In this document: one piece after another, positions 37,817-47,451 of the stretch
Layout of the letters: each line of letters starts with the position of its first letter
Numbering within the stretch: position 1 is the stretch's first letter
Source: Flavobacterium sp. LC2016-23
GTDB lineage: Bacteria > Bacteroidota > Bacteroidia > Flavobacteriales > Flavobacteriaceae
Length of the DNA: 64,000 nt
NCBI RefSeq assembly: GCF_009674775.1
Contig: NZ_WKKE01000009.1
Location: 1-64,000, forward strand
Reading direction: 5' to 3'
Notes under the pieces: generated by a model
What the model was told of the DNA's origin: nothing
Seen by the model: the letters and a program-made list of their open reading frames with translations, nothing else
Databases searched by the model: none
Position numbers and translations under genes: made by a program

Positions 37817-39187
37817 ATGAAAAATATTAAAGTATTAATGACATCATTTGTGTTGTTAGCAGCATTGCTGATATCCTCTTGTTCTCCGGACACGTATTCT
37901 CTCGAAGAGCCAATGGCTAAATCGGATATACATTTTGAAATTACCCAGGATCTTACAGCAGATCCGGGCGGAAATACGGTGATCATGAAAAATACCACTC
38001 CCGGAGTGGTTCTGAACTGGGATTACGGTACCGGAAAATCCAGTAAAGCAGTAGAGACCGTAAAATATGCCTTTAAAGGGAATTATACGATTAAGATTTC
38101 AGCAGTAACCGATGGCGGTATCGTTGAATTAGATCCGGTAACCATTACAGTTAGTACAGATAACTTAAATTACGTTAATGATCCTTTATGGACTGCATTA
38201 TCTGGTGGAGTAGGTCATAAAAAATCATGGATCGCTGATAATGGTAAGTATGGTTTAGCTCCGGGTGCGATGTCTTTTGCAGATCCGAACACAGTAGTAG
38301 AATGGGGTAAATTTTCTCCAAACTGGGAACCTGCAGGAAATGCCAATTCAAGTACAGATGCAGATATGCACTGGGGAAGATACATGACATTCAGTCTTGA
38401 CGGAGGACCTTTTATGACCGTTCATGAAGCAAATGGAACAAGTATCGAAAGCGGATCTTATTTCCTTGATATTAATGCTCATACGATAACTACAACAGGA
38501 GCAACTATTTTAAGACCGGACAATTACATTGCAAACGCAAGTAACTGGAACACGGATATTAAAGTATTAACACTTACGGATAATCAGTTGCGAATTGCTA
38601 TTAAGAGAACCAACAGCGAAGGACCATGGTGGTATATCTGGAATTTCGTTTCTAAAGAATATGCAGACAATTATGTTCCTGTAGTTACGGACCCTGTTCT
38701 TGACGAAGGTTTCAATCCAACTTTTGCCCCTGGAGAATTGTTGACCATGTTAACAGGAGGAGCTGGTGCAGGAAGAGTATGGAAATTAGATGCAGCAGGT
38801 AATCCGGTGGACTGGGTTGGAAAAGGAATAGGATGGACAACAGGACCAGGCAGTTCTTACAACTGGGGATGGAATGATGACTGGGCAGCAATCGCCGGTA
38901 ATTCCTGGATACGTTTTGATCAGTGGGAAGGTAAGCTGAACTATACCCGCAGCCAAAACGGAGTAGTTACTACAGGTCTATTTACCATAAATGCCACAAC
39001 CAACGAAATTAATCTTGGAACAAATACATTGCTTCAAAATGCAACCAGCTGGATGAATCCTACTACTAATGTTATTAAAGTAGTGAAAGCCTATAATACA
39101 GGATTCCTTCAAAAAGGAATTTGGTTAGGAACATCTTACGATGCGACTAAGGATGAATGGTTTGTTTTCCATTATATTATCCCTTAA
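37817..39187 (+). CDS. SusE/SGBP-like surface lipoprotein with PKD domain and duplicated module
   Basis: The protein has 456 residues from MKNIKVLMTSF (the upstream ATG at 37781 overlaps SusD). Lipobox LLISSC is at about residues 17-22. A PKD-like beta domain (about 45-110: VVLNWDYGTGKSS, YAFKGNYTIKISAV) precedes two related halves. The first opens WTALSGGVGHKKSWIAD and the second LLTMLTGGAGAGRVWKLDA; both are rich in tryptophan and aromatic residues, as in glycan-binding beta sandwiches. Position after susC-susD points to a surface glycan-binding protein. Specificity cannot be read from sequence. Confidence 0.8.
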   Translation: MKNIKVLMTSFVLLAALLISSCSPDTYSLEEPMAKSDIHFEITQDLTADPGGNTVIMKNTTPGVVLNWDYGTGKSSKAVETVKYAFKGNYTIKISAVTDGGIVELDPVTITVSTDNLNYVNDPLWTALSGGVGHKKSWIADNGKYGLAPGAMSFADPNTVVEWGKFSPNWEPAGNANSSTDADMHWGRYMTFSLDGGPFMTVHEANGTSIESGSYFLDINAHTITTTGATILRPDNYIANASNWNTDIKVLTLTDNQLRIAIKRTNSEGPWWYIWNFVSKEYADNYVPVVTDPVLDEGFNPTFAPGELLTMLTGGAGAGRVWKLDAAGNPVDWVGKGIGWTTGPGSSYNWGWNDDWAAIAGNSWIRFDQWEGKLNYTRSQNGVVTTGLFTINATTNEINLGTNTLLQNATSWMNPTTNVIKVVKAYNTGFLQKGIWLGTSYDATKDEWFVFHYIIP

Positions 39188-39210
39188 AAAATTACAGTTT
39201 TTAGTTTAAC

Positions 39211-39248
39211 AATAACCTGAAAGTTTCAACGTTTTCAGGTTATTTTAA
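39211..39248 (+). terminator. Terminator after the susCDE-like genes
   Basis: Perfect 12-bp stem AATAACCTGAAA (39211-39222) with TTTCAGGTTATT (39233-39244), followed by TT and As. The short T-run may allow partial read-through into the glycosidase genes downstream. Confidence 0.7.
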
Positions 39249-39261
39249 AATTTACAATACT

Positions 39262-41745
39262 ATGCTTCAACTCGCTTTATATAAAAAAATAGGATTGCTT
39301 TTTGGATGTTTTCTTGTACTGACGGCATGCCATACATCGGGTGATCAAAAGTTTAAGGACCGAAAAGTTTCCTTTAATTCAGATTGGAGCTTTCATTTGA
39401 ATGATAGTAGTACAGATAAAGATACCATCGGAACTACAACAAATTGGCGGACTTTAAATGTCCCGCACGATTGGAGTATTGAAGGAAAATTTGACGAAAA
39501 AAGTCCTGCCGGATACGGAGGCGGATCACTAACCGGAGGGTTAGGCTGGTATAAAAAAACATTCAGAGTTGCGGCGGCTGACAGCAGCAAAGTAATATCC
39601 ATCATTTTTGACGGGGTTTATAAAAACAGCGAAGTCTGGATAAACGGACATTATTTAGGAAAACGCCCAAACGGGTATATTGGTTTTCAGTATGAGATGT
39701 CGCCCTATCTGAAGTACGGAGACAAAAACAACGAAATAATTGTTAAGGTTGACAATTCAAAACAACCCAATTCACGCTGGTATTCAGGTTCCGGAATTTT
39801 CAGAAATGTCTGGATCGAAACGACCGACAAACTGCACGTGGGACAATGGGGAACGTACATCACCACTCCAAAAGTTACGGCCGAAAAAGCTTCGGTACAA
39901 GTTGAAACTACGATTCAGAATCAATATTCAGAATCAAAAAAAGCAACTGTAACCATTACTATTTTTAAAGAAGACACTAAAGTAACTTCAGTTACTCAAA
40001 ATATAACAATTGCAGCAAATGCCAATCAAACGATTCAACAGGACGCGCAAGTTGAAACACCAGTTCTATGGTCTGTAGAGAAACCGGAATTGTATACGGC
40101 AGTTACGGAAATTTCGCTTGACGGTGCCGTGATCGATTCGTATAAAACCAATTTTGGAATCAGGAATTTTAAATTTGATACCGATAAAGGTTTTATACTG
40201 AACGGGAAACAGTTAAAAATCAAAGGCGTTTGCATGCACCATGATTTAGGACCATTAGGTTCGGCAATCAATACCAGAGCGATCGAGCGGCAGTTGGAAA
40301 TCCTGAAAGAAATGGGTGTAAACGGAATCAGAACTTCGCACAACCCTCCCGCACCGGAGCTTTTGGATCTTTGTGATAAAATGGGTTTCATTGTCATGGA
40401 TGAAGCTTTTGATATGTGGAAACAAAACAAAACCAAATACGACTATGGCAATGACTGGGACAAATGGCACAAAAAAGATCTGACAGATCAATTACTCCGT
40501 GATCGCAACCATCCGAGTATTTTTATATGGAGTATCGGAAATGAAATTCCCGAACAATGGAATGAAAACGGAGTGGCAATTGCAAAAGAGTTAGCCGCCA
40601 TAACACGTCAATACGATAAAACGCGTCCGATTACAGCAGCCATGAATCCGCCGGTTAATATGAACCTTGACGGGGTGAATCTGCAGTTTGAAAAAGCAGC
40701 GGTTCAATACAATAAAATTGCAGCTTCAGGAGCGCTGGATATTATCGGCTACAATTATGCCCATCAAACCTATGAATATCATAAAAAGAATTTTCCTGGA
40801 ATTCCTTTTATTGCGACAGAAACCACTTCAGGTTTGCAAACCCGTGGCTATTATGACGCTGTTTCAGACACTATTAAAAAATGGCCGGTAAGATGGGATC
40901 TTAAATTTACGGGCGGAAATCCGGGAAATACCGTTTCGGCTTATGATCAGGTACAGGCACCCTGGGGTTCTACACACGAAGCCACCTGGAAAGTCATCAA
41001 AAAATACGATTTCCTTTCGGGCATGTACATCTGGACCGGATTTGATTATATCGGAGAGCCAACGCCGTACGAATGGCCATCTGTCAGTTCGTATTTCGGA
41101 ATTGTAGATTTAGCAGGGTTCCCAAAAGATGTGTATTATATGTACCAAAGCGAATGGACAGACAAAACCGTGCTGCATATCCTGCCACACTGGAACTGGA
41201 AAGCAGGACAAAATGTGGATGTCTGGGCATACTACAATAAAGCAGATGAGGTTGAACTTTTCCTAAACGGAAAATCAGTCGGAATCAGAAGTAAAAAAGG
41301 AGAAGATTTGCATGTGATGTGGAGAATTCCGTTTCAGCCCGGAACACTAAAAGCAGTTTCGCGTAAAAACGGGAAAATTGTTTTAGAAACGGAAATCAAA
41401 ACAGCCGGAAATCCAGCCAACTTAAAATTAACGGCAGACCGAAGTACCATTAATGCCGACGGAAATGATTTGTCATTTGTAACCGTAGATATTTTGGACG
41501 AAAAAGGAGTTTTGGCACCAAATGCAAACAACGAAATCAATTTCTCCCTAAAAGGAAACGGAAAAATTGTGGGTGTCTGCAGCGGAGATCCGGTAAGTCA
41601 TGAATCGTATAAAGGAACAAAGCATACGGCACTGAACGGAAAATGCCTGGTCGTAATTCAGTCCGGTAATGAAACCGGAAGATTAGAACTAACCGCCAAG
41701 GCAAACGGATTGAAACCGGCAACAATTGTAATCACGGCAGAATAA
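39262..41745 (+). CDS. GH2 family beta-galactosidase, lipoprotein
   Basis: The protein has 827 residues; lipobox LVLTAC (to about residue 23) predicts a lipid anchor. Standard GH2 order: sugar-binding jelly roll (about 35-190, with LNVPHDWSIEGKF and SGIFRNVWIETTD), Ig-like domain, TIM barrel with KIKGVCMHHDLGPLG, acid/base E428 in WSIGNE and nucleophile E520 in IATE, then C-terminal beta domains. In a xyloglucan setting it would remove beta-galactose from side chains. Beta-glucuronidase or mannosidase activity is less likely but not excluded. The GH39 gene begins 6 bases after its stop. Confidence 0.88.
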   Translation: MLQLALYKKIGLLFGCFLVLTACHTSGDQKFKDRKVSFNSDWSFHLNDSSTDKDTIGTTTNWRTLNVPHDWSIEGKFDEKSPAGYGGGSLTGGLGWYKKTFRVAAADSSKVISIIFDGVYKNSEVWINGHYLGKRPNGYIGFQYEMSPYLKYGDKNNEIIVKVDNSKQPNSRWYSGSGIFRNVWIETTDKLHVGQWGTYITTPKVTAEKASVQVETTIQNQYSESKKATVTITIFKEDTKVTSVTQNITIAANANQTIQQDAQVETPVLWSVEKPELYTAVTEISLDGAVIDSYKTNFGIRNFKFDTDKGFILNGKQLKIKGVCMHHDLGPLGSAINTRAIERQLEILKEMGVNGIRTSHNPPAPELLDLCDKMGFIVMDEAFDMWKQNKTKYDYGNDWDKWHKKDLTDQLLRDRNHPSIFIWSIGNEIPEQWNENGVAIAKELAAITRQYDKTRPITAAMNPPVNMNLDGVNLQFEKAAVQYNKIAASGALDIIGYNYAHQTYEYHKKNFPGIPFIATETTSGLQTRGYYDAVSDTIKKWPVRWDLKFTGGNPGNTVSAYDQVQAPWGSTHEATWKVIKKYDFLSGMYIWTGFDYIGEPTPYEWPSVSSYFGIVDLAGFPKDVYYMYQSEWTDKTVLHILPHWNWKAGQNVDVWAYYNKADEVELFLNGKSVGIRSKKGEDLHVMWRIPFQPGTLKAVSRKNGKIVLETEIKTAGNPANLKLTADRSTINADGNDLSFVTVDILDEKGVLAPNANNEINFSLKGNGKIVGVCSGDPVSHESYKGTKHTALNGKCLVVIQSGNETGRLELTAKANGLKPATIVITAE

Positions 41746-41751
41746 AAACCT

Positions 41752-43344
41752 ATGAAAAGAAATGTAATACTGCTCTTTATTTTCATAAGTCTGATCAATA
41801 GCCCATTGTTCGGACAAAATTCAGCTGCTCAGAAAGCTGCTGAAGACCGGATTATAAAAGTCGATTATACTAAATCGGCAGGAGCTTTTAATACCATGTT
41901 TAAAGAATGCGTCGGAGCCGGAAGAGCAAATGAAGGATTACGCGCAGACTGGCAGCAGCAACTCGCAATGCTGAAAAAAGATTGTGATTTTAAATACATC
42001 AGAATGCACGGTTTATTATCAGATGATATGGCGGTTTATTATGAAGATGAAAAAGGAAATTCACAATACAATTATCAGTATGTAGATGCTTTGTTCGATT
42101 TTATTGTGAGTATCAAAATGAAACCTTTTGTTGAATTAGGTTTTATGCCTTCAGGTTTAGCCAGCGGAAAGCAGACTATTTTTTGGTGGAAAGGAAATGT
42201 TACACCTCCAAAAGATTATAAAAAATGGGAAGACTTTATGCAAAACTTAACAGCGCATTTCACCCAGCGTTACGGAGCGGAAGAAGTGAAGACCTGGTAT
42301 TTTGAAGTCTGGAATGAACCTAACCTTTCACCGGGATTCTGGACAGGAACCCAGAAAGATTATTTTAAATTATACGAATATGCGGCCCGCGGCATAAAAA
42401 GCGTAAATACAGCGTACAAAGTCGGAGGCCCCGCAACAGCAGGAGCAGCATGGGTTCCGGAAACAATTGATTTTTGTGCTAAAAATAAGGTGCCAATCGA
42501 TTTTATTTCGACCCATTCCTACGGCGTAAAAAGTGGCTATTTAGATGAATTTGGAACTTCGGGAACCATCTTAAATAAAGACGAGACCAGTGTAAGTGGT
42601 GATGTTCTGAATTCACGTCAGCAGATTGCAAATTCGGCTAAGCCAAATCTTGAATTGCATTATACAGAATGGAGTTCCTCCTACACACCGGCAGATCCCA
42701 TTCACGATAGTTATCACTCGGCAGCTTATATTCTGCAGAAACTAAAACAAGTTGGAAATGCCGCAAACTCGATGTCGTATTGGGTTTTTACCGATATCTT
42801 CGAAGAGTCAGGCCCGAGATATACACCTTTTCATGGTGGTTTCGGATTGCTGAATCTTCAGGGAATTAAAAAACCGGCTTATTTCTCCTATTCTTTTCTG
42901 AATAAGCTAGGGGAAACAGAACTTCAAAATAAAGATACTTCATCATGGGCTTGCAAAAATTCAAAAGGAGATGTTCAGCTTTTATTTTGGGATTTCACCA
43001 ATACGCATCCCGGAGATACGGTGCTGAATCAAACCTATTACATTCAGGATTTACCAGCTAAAGAAAAAGGAAAGGTAAAAATTGAAGTTGACGGACTACA
43101 GAAAGGAAAATACCTTTTAGAGATCTATAAAGTAGGTTATAAAGTAAACGACGCTTACGCAGATTATCTCTCCATGGGAAGACCCAAACAATTAACAGTG
43201 GCGCAGGTAAATAAAATCAAAGAGAAAAACAGTGGCGCTTTACTGGCATCAGAAAAAGTAGTAATTGATTCAAAAGGAACTTATACTAAGGATTTCACCA
43301 TAAATGAAAATGATGTTTTTCTGGTGAATCTTGTAAAACAATAA
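41752..43344 (+). CDS. GH39 family glycosidase, probable beta-xylosidase
   Basis: The protein has 530 residues. The signal peptide ends near LFGQ (about residue 22). The TIM barrel carries KYIRMHGLLSDDM, acid/base E189 in EVWNEPN and nucleophile E306 in HYTEWSSS, matching GH39 beta-xylosidases (alternatively alpha-L-iduronidase or a related specificity). A beta-sandwich tail follows. It would release xylose, feeding xylA/xylB upstream. It sits 6 bases after GH2 and 44 bases before GH3 in one apparent operon. Confidence 0.88.
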   Translation: MKRNVILLFIFISLINSPLFGQNSAAQKAAEDRIIKVDYTKSAGAFNTMFKECVGAGRANEGLRADWQQQLAMLKKDCDFKYIRMHGLLSDDMAVYYEDEKGNSQYNYQYVDALFDFIVSIKMKPFVELGFMPSGLASGKQTIFWWKGNVTPPKDYKKWEDFMQNLTAHFTQRYGAEEVKTWYFEVWNEPNLSPGFWTGTQKDYFKLYEYAARGIKSVNTAYKVGGPATAGAAWVPETIDFCAKNKVPIDFISTHSYGVKSGYLDEFGTSGTILNKDETSVSGDVLNSRQQIANSAKPNLELHYTEWSSSYTPADPIHDSYHSAAYILQKLKQVGNAANSMSYWVFTDIFEESGPRYTPFHGGFGLLNLQGIKKPAYFSYSFLNKLGETELQNKDTSSWACKNSKGDVQLLFWDFTNTHPGDTVLNQTYYIQDLPAKEKGKVKIEVDGLQKGKYLLEIYKVGYKVNDAYADYLSMGRPKQLTVAQVNKIKEKNSGALLASEKVVIDSKGTYTKDFTINENDVFLVNLVKQ

Positions 43345-43388
43345 ACGCTTCACTAACGAACACAAAAAACATAATAAATTTACGAACC

Positions 43389-45626
43389 ATGAAAAATAAA
43401 ATAATATTCCTGTCAGCAGCTTTGGCCTTTACAGCATTTACTTCCTGTAAAAACGAGGCACAAAGTTCAGGTTCTGATTCAGCTCAGACAGAAGAATATA
43501 AAGGAAAAGAAATAGATACCACACATGACGCCGAAATAGATAAGCTGATTGCTCAAATGACAATCGAAGAAAAAATCGGAATGCTGCACGGTAACAGTAT
43601 GTTTAGTACCGGTGGCGTAAAACGTCTGGGAATTCCGGAATTAAAAATGGCCGACGGACCTTTGGGAGTTCGTGAAGAAATTTCGCGTGACAATTGGGCA
43701 CCTGCAGGTTTAACGAACGATTTTGCAACCTATTATCCTGCCGGAGGAGGTTTGGCTGCCACCTGGAATACGGAAATGGCCCATACTTTCGGAAGCAGTT
43801 TAGGAGAAGAATTACGCGCCAGAGATAAAGATATGCTGCTTTCGCCAGCCATCAATATGGTAAGAACCCCACTTGGGGGAAGAACCTACGAATACATGTC
43901 CGAAGATCCGTTTTTGAATAAAAAAATCGCCGTGCCGTTAATCGTTGGTTTACAGGAAAAAGATGTGATGGCCTGCGTGAAACATTTCGCAGCAAACAAT
44001 CAGGAAACGAACCGTGATTTCGTCGATGTACAAATTGACGAACGTGCGCTTCGTGAAATTTATTTACCGGCCTTTGAAGCAGCTGTAAAAGAAGGAAAAT
44101 CATATGGTATCATGGGAGCTTACAACAAGTTCAGAGGCGAATATTTATGTGAAAATGATTATATGCTGAATAAAATTCTTCGTGACGAGTGGGGATTTAA
44201 AGGAATTGTAGTTTCAGACTGGGCTGCGGTACATTCAACAGCAAAATCATTGAAAAATGGTCTGGACATTGAAATGGGAACGCCAAAACCTTTCAATGAA
44301 TTTTTCCTGGCAGACAAATTAATTGCTGCCGTGAAGTCCGGAGAAGTTTCCGAAGCTGAAATTAACCTGCATGTAAAACGTATTTTAAGAATGTTGTTTC
44401 AGGTAAAAGCAATGGGTGGCGGCGAACGTGCTAAAGGAAGCATTGCAACAGAAGCACATTACCAGGATGCCTACAAAATCGCAGCAGAAGATATCGTATT
44501 GCTTAAAAATGAAAACAATGCACTTCCCTTAAAACTCGATGGTGTAAAATCAATCGCAGTAATCGGAAACAATGCCACGAAGAAAAATGCTTTGGGCGGA
44601 TTCGGAGCCGGTGTAAAAACCAAAAGAGAAATTACTCCTTTGGAAGGACTGAAAAACAGACTGCCTTCATCCATCAAAATCAATTATGCAGAAGGATATC
44701 TTGAGCGTTACGATGAAAAAAACAAAGGAAATTTAGGAAACATTACTTCCAATGGACCGGTTACGATAGACCAGTTAGATCCGGCTAAATTGCAGGAAGC
44801 CATTGAAGCCGCTAAAAATTCGGATGTTGCCATCATTTTTGCAGGTTCCAACCGTGATTACGAAACCGAAGCTTCTGACCGCAGAAACTTAAACTTACCA
44901 TTCGGACAGGAAGAATTAATTCAAAAAGTATTGGCCGTAAACCCAAAGACTATTGTCGTGATGGTGGCCGGAGCGCCTTTCGATATTGATGCGGTAAGCA
45001 AAAAAACATCCGCTTTGGTGTGGAGCTGGTTTAACGGTTCTGAAGGTGGAAATGCGTTGGCAGATGTATTACTTGGAAAAGTAAACCCGTCAGGAAAATT
45101 ACCGTGGACAATGCCTAAAAAAATCATGGATTCTCCTGCACACGCAACCAACAGTTTCCCGGGAGGAAAAACAGTTACTTATGCAGAAGGAATTTTAATA
45201 GGATACCGTTGGTTTGATACTAAAAATATCGCACCGTTATATCCTTTCGGATTCGGATTGTCTTACACCACTTTTGCTTTCGATAATGCAAAATCAGATA
45301 AGTCAGAATATGCGTTGAACGAAACCATTACCGTTTCGGTTGAGGTAAAAAATACCGGAAAAGTCGACGGTAAAGAAGTCGTACAAGTATATGCTTCTAA
45401 AACAGATTCAAAAATTACACGTGCCGCACAGGAATTAAAAGGTTTCCAAAAAACAGCCGTGAAAGCAGGAAGTTCCAATACTGTAACCATCAAAGTTCCG
45501 GTGAAAGAACTGGCGTATTATGATGTAACGGCAAAAAAATGGACCGTTGAACCGGGGAAATATATTTTGAAAGTAGGAAATTCTTCGAGAGACATCAAAA
45601 AAGAAATTACGGTGACCATTAAGTAA
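43389..45626 (+). CDS. GH3 family beta-glucosidase/beta-xylosidase, lipoprotein
   Basis: The protein has 745 residues; a lipobox ends in FTSC (residue 19). The N-terminal TIM barrel has MADGPLGVR, VKHFAANNQETNRD and nucleophile D277 in IVVSDWAAVHS. The C-terminal alpha/beta sandwich (about 390-610) and a fibronectin III-like domain (about 650-745) complete the usual GH3 architecture. It resembles exo-acting BglX-type beta-glucosidases and would hydrolyse short oligosaccharides, probably in the periplasm. GH3 substrate cannot be fixed by eye. A hairpin at 45665-45706 follows the stop. Confidence 0.92.
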   Translation: MKNKIIFLSAALAFTAFTSCKNEAQSSGSDSAQTEEYKGKEIDTTHDAEIDKLIAQMTIEEKIGMLHGNSMFSTGGVKRLGIPELKMADGPLGVREEISRDNWAPAGLTNDFATYYPAGGGLAATWNTEMAHTFGSSLGEELRARDKDMLLSPAINMVRTPLGGRTYEYMSEDPFLNKKIAVPLIVGLQEKDVMACVKHFAANNQETNRDFVDVQIDERALREIYLPAFEAAVKEGKSYGIMGAYNKFRGEYLCENDYMLNKILRDEWGFKGIVVSDWAAVHSTAKSLKNGLDIEMGTPKPFNEFFLADKLIAAVKSGEVSEAEINLHVKRILRMLFQVKAMGGGERAKGSIATEAHYQDAYKIAAEDIVLLKNENNALPLKLDGVKSIAVIGNNATKKNALGGFGAGVKTKREITPLEGLKNRLPSSIKINYAEGYLERYDEKNKGNLGNITSNGPVTIDQLDPAKLQEAIEAAKNSDVAIIFAGSNRDYETEASDRRNLNLPFGQEELIQKVLAVNPKTIVVMVAGAPFDIDAVSKKTSALVWSWFNGSEGGNALADVLLGKVNPSGKLPWTMPKKIMDSPAHATNSFPGGKTVTYAEGILIGYRWFDTKNIAPLYPFGFGLSYTTFAFDNAKSDKSEYALNETITVSVEVKNTGKVDGKEVVQVYASKTDSKITRAAQELKGFQKTAVKAGSSNTVTIKVPVKELAYYDVTAKKWTVEPGKYILKVGNSSRDIKKEITVTIK

Positions 45627-45664
45627 AAATATGGCAGGCGTTTTTAAATCCTATAAGTCATTTT

Positions 45665-45706
45665 AGGAAATATAAGTATTTCATTTAAGCCAAACTTATA
45701 TTTCCT
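45665..45706. repeat. 13-bp perfect inverted repeat between GH3 and GH5 genes
   Basis: AGGAAATATAAGT (45665-45677) and ACTTATATTTCCT (45694-45706), 16-base spacer, 39 bases after the GH3 stop. There is no T-run, so it could be an mRNA-stabilising hairpin, a weak terminator or an operator. A smaller CCTGA/TCAGG repeat lies near 45779-45791. Confidence 0.6.
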
Positions 45707-45820
45707 TACATTACTTATATGGTTAGTCAGCACCACCACTCAAAAAATGATTTTTAAGAAATGAAATAGAATGGGTTACCTGAGGGTCAGGAGCTCCTTA
45801 ACTAATTTTTGATTTATAAA

Positions 45821-47332
45821 ATGGAAAAGAGTATAAAAAATTACCTTATTACGGCCCTGCTTTGTATTGTTGTTAGCGGCGTTTTTGCCTGTAGTTCAGA
45901 AAAAGACGTACCGGAAAACACCGTTGGAAAAACGCTTACGGTAAATACAAACAAAATAGATTTCGAAGCCAAAGAAAGTGCCGCCAATGTTGTCATTGCG
46001 GCAGAAGTTACCTCATGGACCATCAGTGCTTCAGATGCCACGTGGATTCAGCTGAGCAAGACGTCCGGAAGTAAGGGAACCAGTCTGGTAACCATTACAG
46101 CTTTAGAAAACAAAACAAAAGACACCAGAACAGCTACAATCAAAATCAGTTCAGCAGAAGCGGCACCTTTACAGGTTTCGGTTTCTCAGGCTGGTGCTGT
46201 TACAATCGAGCAGGGACTATATCCAAGTTACAATACCAATCCGATCGCAGCAGATGCTTCAGGTATGAGCAGTACCGCAGTACAACTTGCAGCAAAAATA
46301 AAACTGGGCTGGAATATCGGAAATACCATGGAAGCCACCAACGGAGAAACAGCATGGGGGAATCCAAAAGTGACAAAAGCATTAATTGATGCAGTTAAGG
46401 CAAATGGATTCAACGCCATCAGAATTCCGTGTTCCTGGAATCAGTATGTAGCCAATACCGCCACAGCACAAATAAAAACGGACTGGTTAAACAGGGTCAA
46501 AGAAGTGGTGCAGTATTGTGTGGATAACGATATGTATGTGGTCATTAACATTCACTGGGACGGCGGATGGCTCGAAAATAATATCACTGAAGCCAAAAAA
46601 GCAGAAAACAATGCCAAACAAAAGGCATTTTGGGAACAGATAGCAACACACTTCAGAGGATTCGATGAGCATTTGCTTTTTGCCAGTGCCAATGAACCGA
46701 ATGTTGAAGATGCCACACAAATGGCCGTTTTAACCTCCTATCACCAGACTTTTATCGATGCCGTTCGTGCCACCGGAGGTAAAAATGCCTATCGTACCTT
46801 AGTCGTTCAGGGACCGGCAACGGATATTGAAAAAACAAATAAACTGATGCTTAACCTGCCTGTAGATAAGATCCCTAACCGAATGATGGTTGAGGTGCAT
46901 TATTATTCTCCGTGGAATTTTGCTGGTTTAACCAAAGATGAAAGCTGGGGAAAAATGTTCTATTACTGGGGAACAGGATTTCATTCCACAACAGACACAG
47001 AGCGCAATGCTACATGGGGTGAAGAAACGGATGTAGCGAAGAATTTCAAATTGATGAAAACGCAGTTTGTAGATAAAGGAATTCCTGTTTTACTGGGAGA
47101 GTTTGGAGCAATCCGCAGAACTTCTTTAACAGGAGATGCTTTGACCTTACATTTGAATGCAAGAGCTTATTACTTAAAAACAGTAGTAAAACAAGCAAAG
47201 GCAAATGGATTATTGCCTTTTTACTGGGATGAAGGAAGCACCGGAGACAAGGGTTTTGGAATCTTCAACAGATCCAATAATACGGTTTTCGATACAAAAG
47301 CTTTAAACGCATTGATTGAAGGATTGCAATAA
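45821..47332 (+). CDS. BACON-domain GH5 endoglucanase (GH5_4-like), lipoprotein
   Basis: The protein has 503 residues from the ATG MEKSIKN; a TTG 12 bases upstream is not needed. A lipobox-like VFACSS is near residue 25. A BACON domain (about 40-125: WTISASDATWIQLSKTSGSKG and VSQAG) precedes a GH5 TIM barrel with LGWNIGNTMEA, GFNAIRIPCSW and VVINIHWDGGW, acid/base E292 in ASANEPN and nucleophile E427 in LLGEFGA. The opening GWNxGNT and WGNP segments are typical of subfamily GH5_4, which includes endo-xyloglucanases and mixed-linkage glucanases. BACON-GH5 proteins act at the cell surface in Bacteroidota xyloglucan loci. Confidence 0.92.
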   Translation: MEKSIKNYLITALLCIVVSGVFACSSEKDVPENTVGKTLTVNTNKIDFEAKESAANVVIAAEVTSWTISASDATWIQLSKTSGSKGTSLVTITALENKTKDTRTATIKISSAEAAPLQVSVSQAGAVTIEQGLYPSYNTNPIAADASGMSSTAVQLAAKIKLGWNIGNTMEATNGETAWGNPKVTKALIDAVKANGFNAIRIPCSWNQYVANTATAQIKTDWLNRVKEVVQYCVDNDMYVVINIHWDGGWLENNITEAKKAENNAKQKAFWEQIATHFRGFDEHLLFASANEPNVEDATQMAVLTSYHQTFIDAVRATGGKNAYRTLVVQGPATDIEKTNKLMLNLPVDKIPNRMMVEVHYYSPWNFAGLTKDESWGKMFYYWGTGFHSTTDTERNATWGEETDVAKNFKLMKTQFVDKGIPVLLGEFGAIRRTSLTGDALTLHLNARAYYLKTVVKQAKANGLLPFYWDEGSTGDKGFGIFNRSNNTVFDTKALNALIEGLQ

Positions 47333-47451
47333 AAAATAGTGTACCCCAAAGTTACAGGGATTATCGCAAGGAACGCAGACTATACCCAACTTTGCGGTAC
47401 TTTGCAACTTTGCGGTAATTTTTTTATGCTTAATTTTAAATAAAAAAAAAA

